Below, in pieces: positions 15,853 through 21,124 of a DNA stretch of 21,124 nucleotides (positions are counted from its first letter, which is position 1; each line of letters opens with the position of its first letter). The notes beneath the pieces are model-generated. The model was not told where the DNA came from, did no database searches, and worked only from the letters and a program-made list of their open reading frames with translations. Made by a program: the position numbers and the translations under genes. The DNA is from a candidate division Zixibacteria bacterium 4484_93 (GTDB taxonomy: Bacteria > UBP14 > UBA6098 > 4484-93). The stretch covers positions 1 through 21,124 of the forward strand of contig NATO01000001.1 in assembly GCA_002085385.1 (NCBI GenBank), read 5' to 3'.

Positions 15853-18800
15853 TTACCAGCTTAATTCCAGACCGACCCTTATGTTTCTCTCGGGGGTCCT
15901 TCGAGAAGGGTCCCAATCGTGCGGGTCACCATTGCCAAGCCCATCCTCGACATCGGCATCGTTCCAGAGACCCGTGTCCCCGTACACACTATTTATGTTA
16001 CGCCTGTTTGTAAGGTTGTATATCTGCACGAGGAAACTCATATCAAACTTCTTCAGGGAGAAATCCTTGTTCAATTTCACATCTATCCTCGAGTAGTTGG
16101 GTAGCCTGAGTGAATTGTTTCTCTCCCACTCCTTCGCACCGGGCGTGCCAGTATACCAGGGGTTCTTCTCGCTCGGTGTATACGGATAACCTGTCCCCCA
16201 TTGCCAGAGGATGTTTGCACCCCAGTTGTCGGGAAGATGTAGCCCGAATACAACAGGGTGGTCACCCTTCTTGACCCTCAGGTCCAGATTAAGATTTACT
16301 GCGTGACGGCGGTCCCAGTCGAGCGGCATATCCTGAAGCGGGATAGCCTCACGTCCGAACTGGACATCGTAGCCCGAGCGGTCAGAAGAGCTCTTGCCGT
16401 AAGCAAATGCATACTGGTAATTGCCTGCCATAGACCAATAGTGAGAATACCTCTTTGTTACGGATACCTCGATACCCCTCGAGCGAGCATAGTCGAGGTT
16501 CATATATACGGATTGAGAGATAGGGCTCGTTCCACCACCAATTCTTCCCTGAAGTGTATTTAAGAGGTTGTATATATCCTTGTAGTAGCCGGAGCCCTGA
16601 ACGGTTATATCGTTGGTGATAGCATAGGCAACACCAATCTCATACGAAACGGTTTTCTCATAGTCCAGCGATGGGTTGCCGAGAAGCCTTCCAGCAGATG
16701 AGCCCTGTGTCGGTGTCTGATAAAGATTATCATAGCCGGGAAGCTGGTAGAAATGCCCATAAGAGAAGAATAGCTTGCTTCGCTCGGTTATTGGGTAGCT
16801 CATACCGAGCCTCGGAGAGAATTTGTAGCGTCTCTCATAGACCTTGTCTATCCAGCCCTTGAGGATATCCTCCGTCTCCTGCTCCACAGAATCGGTGAGC
16901 ACCTCGGGCGCCTGAAAGAACATATCGAACCTGATGCCGATATTGGCAATCAGACCACCGTATTCCATCTTATCCTGAAGATAGAAGGCGGCATTTTTCG
17001 GGCTTCTCGTGTAGAATGAGCGGAAGACGCCCTGCCTACCATACTCGTTCCCATCAGGTTCCTTGTCATACCAGACCTCGGGATATTGCACCTCATTCAT
17101 CTCCATATGGTTCAATTGGACCTCGAAACCGCTCTTCATAAGGTTGTGGAAATCGACCTGAGCGGTTATGTCTCCCTTGAATATCCATAGATTAGAGCTA
17201 CGCTCATGCCAGACAGCCCATCGGTCGAACCCGCGGTCAAAGAAACCATCCTTGTCATCCCAGCGGCCGTTGCCGTTCACATCTATGTAAGGCTCCCAGT
17301 CATCGTGCTTGTTGTTTGGAGGGTCGTAATAACCATTGTTGTTCAAATCAAGGAAGGGCTCACCCGGCTCATCCACATCGTATCGACCGTTGCCATTCAG
17401 GTCGACATAATCGCAGAATGTGTTTCGGTAATCGAGGACACCATTGCCGTTAGCATCTATGAACTCTGTCAACTGTGGCGACCCATCGTCGTTTGCATCG
17501 ACCCAGGTAGTTTCCTCGAGGACAACCCCCGTTGCATAGTAGTCGACATCGTAGGGCCAGCCATCCCGGAAAGGCTCACCATCATCGTAAGGCTCGGGCT
17601 GGTCCATCGGGGAAAGGGAACTGGGATAGTTTGTCCATCTCGGCTCGAATGTGAAATTCGCATTCCAGTCTGTCCACGGCTCCTCCCCCGGCTGTGGCGG
17701 AAGTGTGTCTATGCCGAGGGTATCTACCCTATAAAGCGTATACAGGGAAACCGATGTATCCTCGGGGCCATAAACCCAGGCAGAATCATTATTATAATAG
17801 ACAATGTCATACTCCCTGCCGAGCGAATCTGTCCATGAAACAGTATCTTGAACATAATAATCGACCAGTGTGTCACCCTCCCATATATCATGCCATCTAT
17901 CTACAGCATACACAGGAACAGTGTCTGCATCGATGACGACTGCATACACAGTTGAATCGTGGGTAACAACCGAATCCCAGGGTTCCCACCAGTCCCATCT
18001 TCCGTTGTTGTTGACATCATACCAGGGGACACGGACCAGTGCCTCACCATCGCCATTCACATCCCGCCAGTCGTCAAGAACACCGATTGCAGAGGAATCG
18101 ACCTTAAACCAGTCAGGTGTGTGCCCTCCAGGGAGAAGTTTCCGTGTTGTGTAAAAATTGGAGACACGGAGCTCATAAAAGAGCTTCGGCGAAAGGGTAT
18201 GCGTGAGAGAGAAGGAGAGCTGACGGGAAGTCGACCAGTTCTGATAGGCAGACATCGGCGTGTAAAGATAATCCCAGTCCCAGGAATACCATTTCTGCCA
18301 ATCACCTATGTAAGAGAACCTGTATTTGAGATTTGGAGATAGGTTCTGCTTGAGCTTTATTGCCCAGGAAAGCTCGTTGCTTCTCTTCTCCGGGATGTCG
18401 AACACACCGAGGAAGCTATATTTCTCATACTGCAGGCGCCAGGGTGTATTTATCGGCTCGGTCGTGAGGTTACCATTCTTATATTCTCTATTATATTGGA
18501 GATAGGTATCCTCGCTGTAAGCGGAAAAGGAGGCAAAACAGGCGAGCCTTTTATCCCTCGGAAGCCTTATCCCGAATGCGGGAAGAAAATAGCCCGTCAC
18601 AGGCTCGGGCCCGGACAGGGTAAGCTCAAAGCGGTCGTAGTTTGTCGATTTCTTATTCAAGGAAGAGAAGCCATAATCATCCGTCCAGTAAGAAACAGAG
18701 CCGGAGAACTTGTTCGGGTTCCCTTCCTTGGTTATGACATTCACAACACCGGAGAGTGCATTCCCGTATTCTGCGTTGAAACTTCCTGTCTGAACGGAGA

Positions 18801-19416
18801 TTTCCTGAATACTGCTCGTGGAGACGCTTAACGCCTGCCCCTGTCCATAAACAGGGTCTTTGACGGGCATACCGTCGACAAGATACTGCACCTCACCGCT
18901 ACGTCCACCGCGGAAATGCGTTCCTCCCTTAACTGTCACACCTGCCTGTGTCCTCAGTATCTCGCCAACGCTCTCAACCGGCATCGACTCGATAGTCTCG
19001 GTGGTAACATACGACTTCGTGGAGGTGACACCCTTTTCCACTGGAGGACGCTTCCCCTCAACAACAACCTCCTCACCCTTTATCACCGTTGAACGCATCT
19101 TCACATTCTGGGTGGTAGTATGGTCGGATAATACCGTCACATTGGTCACCTTCACCGTGTCATAGCCAACCGCAGTTACAACAAGATTATAAACTCCCGG
19201 TGGGATATTCAGAATGAAATACTGACCAAAGAGGTCAGCTGCTGCCCCATAGCTCGTGCCCTCGACCACAACATTTGCACCTATAACAGGCTCACCGGTA
19301 TCAGCATCGGTTACCTCACCCGATATCTTTCCTGTAACGCCAGCATACAATGCCACAAACACGGGCAAAAGAAACAGCAGCACAATCGACAATGTGAACA
19401 AATCCTTTTGCCTCAT
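15853..19416 (-). CDS. TonB-dependent receptor with N-terminal carboxypeptidase-regulatory-like domain and a long Asp/Trp-rich insert
   Basis: A 1187-aa outer-membrane receptor: signal peptide (1-25), CarboxypepD-regulatory-like sandwich (27-107, GEVTDADTGEPVIGANV), plug domain (about 125-235, with YLVDGMPVKDP, IQEISVQTGSFNAEYG and GVVNVITKEG), then a 22-strand-type barrel ending VGLELSW. Such receptors import large or scarce ligands using TonB energy; the substrate here is not readable. Residues about 445-735 are a non-barrel insert with seven D-x-N/D-x-N/D-G motifs (starting D452, D467, D640, D654, D672, D690, D712) and 19 Trp, presumably an extracellular loop domain. No clear TonB box was found. 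The gene is first in its operon, with AGGAGGAG 6 nt before the ATG. It resembles SusC/RagA-type receptors in architecture, but no SusD partner is present. Confidence 0.93.
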   Translation of the reverse strand: MRQKDLFTLSIVLLFLLPVFVALYAGVTGKISGEVTDADTGEPVIGANVVVEGTSYGAAADLFGQYFILNIPPGVYNLVVTAVGYDTVKVTNVTVLSDHTTTQNVKMRSTVIKGEEVVVEGKRPPVEKGVTSTKSYVTTETIESMPVESVGEILRTQAGVTVKGGTHFRGGRSGEVQYLVDGMPVKDPVYGQGQALSVSTSSIQEISVQTGSFNAEYGNALSGVVNVITKEGNPNKFSGSVSYWTDDYGFSSLNKKSTNYDRFELTLSGPEPVTGYFLPAFGIRLPRDKRLACFASFSAYSEDTYLQYNREYKNGNLTTEPINTPWRLQYEKYSFLGVFDIPEKRSNELSWAIKLKQNLSPNLKYRFSYIGDWQKWYSWDWDYLYTPMSAYQNWSTSRQLSFSLTHTLSPKLFYELRVSNFYTTRKLLPGGHTPDWFKVDSSAIGVLDDWRDVNGDGEALVRVPWYDVNNNGRWDWWEPWDSVVTHDSTVYAVVIDADTVPVYAVDRWHDIWEGDTLVDYYVQDTVSWTDSLGREYDIVYYNNDSAWVYGPEDTSVSLYTLYRVDTLGIDTLPPQPGEEPWTDWNANFTFEPRWTNYPSSLSPMDQPEPYDDGEPFRDGWPYDVDYYATGVVLEETTWVDANDDGSPQLTEFIDANGNGVLDYRNTFCDYVDLNGNGRYDVDEPGEPFLDLNNNGYYDPPNNKHDDWEPYIDVNGNGRWDDKDGFFDRGFDRWAVWHERSSNLWIFKGDITAQVDFHNLMKSGFEVQLNHMEMNEVQYPEVWYDKEPDGNEYGRQGVFRSFYTRSPKNAAFYLQDKMEYGGLIANIGIRFDMFFQAPEVLTDSVEQETEDILKGWIDKVYERRYKFSPRLGMSYPITERSKLFFSYGHFYQLPGYDNLYQTPTQGSSAGRLLGNPSLDYEKTVSYEIGVAYAITNDITVQGSGYYKDIYNLLNTLQGRIGGGTSPISQSVYMNLDYARSRGIEVSVTKRYSHYWSMAGNYQYAFAYGKSSSDRSGYDVQFGREAIPLQDMPLDWDRRHAVNLNLDLRVKKGDHPVVFGLHLPDNWGANILWQWGTGYPYTPSEKNPWYTGTPGAKEWERNNSLRLPNYSRIDVKLNKDFSLKKFDMSFLVQIYNLTNRRNINSVYGDTGLWNDADVEDGLGNGDPHDWDPSRRTPERNIRVGLELSW
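17260..18063 (-). other. Calcium-loop-like insert within the TonB receptor gene
   Basis: Seven DxNxNG-type loops are coded here: DVNGDG, DVNNNGRWD, DANDDG, DANGNGVLD, DLNGNGRYD, DLNNNGYYD and DVNGNGRWD. The last five lie within about 80 residues; the first two are separated from them by a Tyr/Trp/Asp-rich stretch of about 170 residues. Such loops are typical of EF-hand, dockerin or thrombospondin type 3 calcium sites. The codons differ between copies, so the repeats are not a recent DNA duplication. Confidence 0.75.
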
Positions 19417-19463
19417 CTAAAACTCCTCCTTCAATTGCATTTGTTTTCACATATTCTACAGTT

Positions 19464-19486
19464 TTGGAAACTAACAAATTTTCCAA
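19464..19486. promoter_or_regulatory. Inverted repeat over the receptor promoter, candidate operator
   Basis: TTGGAAA (19464-19470) and TTTCCAA (19480-19486) form a 7-bp perfect dyad with a 9-bp spacer. It covers the predicted -10 box and part of the spacer of the minus-strand promoter, the place where a repressor dimer would block transcription. The cognate protein is unknown and no regulator gene is adjacent. Confidence 0.45.
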
Positions 19487-19496
19487 GCAATGTCAA
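19468..19496 (-). promoter_or_regulatory. Promoter of the TonB receptor operon
   Basis: On the minus strand TTGACA (19491-19496), a perfect -35 box, is followed after 17 nt by TAGTTT (19468-19473) preceded by TGT, an extended -10 arrangement that may offset the poor -10. A direct repeat CAAGCAA (19484-19490 and 19494-19500, 10 bp apart) overlaps the -35 region. The AGGAGGAG ribosome-binding site is at 19423-19430. Confidence 0.6.
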
Positions 19497-19514
19497 GCAA
19501 AATTTATGCTTTTC

Positions 19515-19543
19515 TTGTTGACTATTTTCATTTTTTCTATACT
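19515..19543 (+). promoter_or_regulatory. Promoter of the right-edge giant secreted protein gene
   Basis: On the plus strand TTGTTG (19515-19520) and TATACT (19538-19543) are 17 nt apart, the latter matching 5 of 6 consensus positions. The start codon follows at 19588 with AGGGAGG about 8 nt upstream. It lies back-to-back with the receptor promoter, the -35 boxes about 18 bp apart, in an AT-rich 171-bp intergenic region that holds no gene. Confidence 0.5.
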
Positions 19544-19587
19544 TTAATTAAAGTGATAGCTAAATCCAATCAGGGAGGGAGAGCAAA

Positions 19588-21124
19588 ATGAGAAAAACAC
19601 TACTTTTGCTGGTATTTCTGCTTCTACCGGGGCTTATATTTGCCACGGATTATGCATCGAGAAAGGCAGCGCTCGCCCCGGATGATGAGGGGAAAATAAT
19701 TATCTCCGCAAACAATGACTATGTCGCTATCCAGCTGGAGACGGAGGATGGTCAGTTCAATATCGGCACAGCGGATGGGAGAATGCTTCTTTACGCATAT
19801 CCATCCCGCCCCTGGAGTTCCTGGGTTACCCTGAATGTGGACGGCTATCTCTATGTCAACAACCCGCCATCTCCAGGCTCTCCGTGGACAGGAGTTCTGC
19901 CTGTGACAGAACCTTTTGTCCTCGTTCCTGCCTCCGGGGACTCGAATAGGATAACAGGCGGCTGGACAGCGAGGAATGTCTTCTGTCGTCAGACGGTTAT
20001 GCCGGTTTATCTTGTATATACTGAAGATACAACGGGAACAATCTTTATTCATTATTATATAGAGAACCGCGATGATGTTCCGCACGATGTAGGAGTTCTC
20101 CTTGAGATGGACACGGACATCAATCACAACGATGCCGCACCGCTTGGAACGATATTTGGATACTCCGGTGTTGCAGAGAATTTCTATGGACCGGATAGTA
20201 TTCCCGCATTCTGGTTTGCTTACGAGGATCCATCGGGACCCCCTCCTCTCGGCGACCCCGACCAGCTCATTGCAATGGGGATATTAGATGCCTACGATGC
20301 TGTTCGACCTGATAGGTTTGCCGTTGGGAGCTGGCCAGATTTCTATAGGATAGATGGATGGGATCACCCTGTTCCACCAAGCCCATACGGTGATTCCGCC
20401 GTTCTTATCTGGTGGTATCCGAGAACTCTTGCACCGGGCGACACTATGGTCGTTGCAACATACTATGGTCTTGGACATGTAGTTGCCGAGGGGGCATTAT
20501 CACTTGCCATTCCGCCAGGTGTTACCATAGAGAGATGCGAGTATGAGGAGTTCGAGGTAACACTTCTTGTTACCAACACCAGCTGGATACCTATGGACAG
20601 CACCGAGGCGACAATCTTTTTACCTGATGGGCTGGAGCTCGTTCCTGGCGAGACCGCCACACACCACATTTCCCCATATTCTATTCCAGCGAGAAGCACA
20701 GGCTCCACCGGCTGGAGGGTCATACCGAACGGTGAGATAACAGGCGACCTGACGATAAATGTTATGGTGACATCCCCCGATGTCGAGACAATGACAATAT
20801 CCGGAACGATATTTGTCCCGGAGATACCCGGCAGGCCAGAGGCGGAGCTGCTGACACCTGAATACGGCGAGCGAACCACCTGCCCCGACCAGAATATAGA
20901 GATGAGATTGAGATACTATGCCGAGCCTGATATACTCGAATTCGACTTCGATGTCAACGGGGAAGGATACATCCTTACATCTCCCGAGATTGAACTGGGA
21001 GATTCCACCTTGACATTCACACCATCTACCAACTGGGAGGATGGTGACACGGTCTATTACTCACTCAACTCATTTGCCGATACGATGGGATGCGCACTTG
21101 TAGCACCGGTGTCGGGGATGTTCA
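19588..21124 (+). CDS. 5' part of a giant secreted repeat-domain protein (3'-truncated), related to the protein at the left edge
   Basis: The frame is open from ATG 19588 to the end of the window (512 codons, no stop). It begins with a signal peptide (MRKTLLLLVFLLLPGLIFA), followed by a long beta-rich N-terminal region (about 20-295; MDTDINHNDAAPLGTIFGYSG, WWYPRTLAPGDTMVVATYYG) of unrecognised family, a sandwich at about 300-415 (VTLLVTNTSWIPMDSTEATIFLPDG), and from about 420 an Ig-like domain matching domain A of the left-edge protein (TTCPDQNIEM against TACDDQRIIM, then LTFTP and a TVYYSLNSFADTMG segment against TVNVALTSAHDNLG). By analogy the missing part may hold more repeats and a FlgD/CHU_C-like C-terminal domain. 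Predicted to be exported; function unknown. Confidence 0.88.
   Translation, partial: MRKTLLLLVFLLLPGLIFATDYASRKAALAPDDEGKIIISANNDYVAIQLETEDGQFNIGTADGRMLLYAYPSRPWSSWVTLNVDGYLYVNNPPSPGSPWTGVLPVTEPFVLVPASGDSNRITGGWTARNVFCRQTVMPVYLVYTEDTTGTIFIHYYIENRDDVPHDVGVLLEMDTDINHNDAAPLGTIFGYSGVAENFYGPDSIPAFWFAYEDPSGPPPLGDPDQLIAMGILDAYDAVRPDRFAVGSWPDFYRIDGWDHPVPPSPYGDSAVLIWWYPRTLAPGDTMVVATYYGLGHVVAEGALSLAIPPGVTIERCEYEEFEVTLLVTNTSWIPMDSTEATIFLPDGLELVPGETATHHISPYSIPARSTGSTGWRVIPNGEITGDLTINVMVTSPDVETMTISGTIFVPEIPGRPEAELLTPEYGERTTCPDQNIEMRLRYYAEPDILEFDFDVNGEGYILTSPEIELGDSTLTFTPSTNWEDGDTVYYSLNSFADTMGCALVAPVSGMF

Noticed and set aside
10694..19416. SusCD-type polysaccharide utilisation locus.
   Set aside because: The receptor is SusC-like in domain order, but the lipoprotein has no SusD-like helical repeat character and no glycoside hydrolase, lyase or sulfatase is present.

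Overview
The window suggests a Gram-negative, free-living bacterium of the Fibrobacterota-Chlorobiota-Bacteroidota (FCB) group or one of the candidate phyla near it (WOR-3/TA06/KSB1-like). Reasons seen in the sequence are a TonB-dependent receptor with a carboxypeptidase-regulatory-like N-terminus, a PorV/PorQ-type outer-membrane barrel, lipoproteins, several large secreted beta-sandwich proteins ending in type IX-secretion-like or FlgD/CHU_C-like C-terminal domains, and heavy use of ATA (Ile) and AGA/AGG (Arg) codons. The phylum is an inference. No rRNA, tRNA, CRISPR array, integrase or transposase was seen, so this reads as core or outer-membrane chromosome rather than a mobile element.

Layout. 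(1) 1-4975, plus strand: the 3' part of a giant repeat-domain secreted protein, then a very tight run of a 47-aa small protein, an ImmA/IrrE metallopeptidase, nadC, birA and a three-PASTA membrane protein. From the small gene onward every junction overlaps by 4 to 8 bases. (2) 9173-4941, minus strand: a textbook promoter drives an FG-GAP propeller protein, a GT4-type glycosyltransferase, pyrD (class 1B) and rlpA. The 3' end of rlpA overlaps the 3' end of the PASTA gene by 35 bp in convergent orientation. (3) 10618-9323, minus strand: a UMF1/Atg22-type MFS transporter bounded by two hairpins. (4) 19416-10694, minus strand: a four-gene outer-membrane operon made of a 1187-aa TonB-dependent receptor, an 838-aa secreted protein with a C-terminal sorting-type domain, a PorV/PorQ-like barrel and a 548-aa lipoprotein, with 13-19 bp gaps and a strong terminator. 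(5) 19588 to the window end, plus strand: the 5' part of another giant secreted protein related to the one at the left edge, transcribed divergently from operon 4.

How the genes may work together. Operon 4 encodes an outer-membrane receptor, a probable exported partner, a barrel of the family that shuttles type IX substrates, and a lipoprotein. It looks like one co-expressed cell-surface assembly, analogous in layout but not in parts to SusCD loci. The receptor carries an unusual Asp/Asn/Gly- and Trp-rich insert with seven calcium-loop-like motifs, and Asp-rich loops recur in the secreted partner and the FG-GAP protein, so calcium-stabilised surface proteins are a theme. The rest is housekeeping (NAD, biotin and pyrimidine metabolism; peptidoglycan binding and remodelling) translationally coupled to secreted-protein genes. 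The longest gaps without a gene are 171 bp (19417-19587) and 149 bp (9174-9322); both hold regulatory elements described below.
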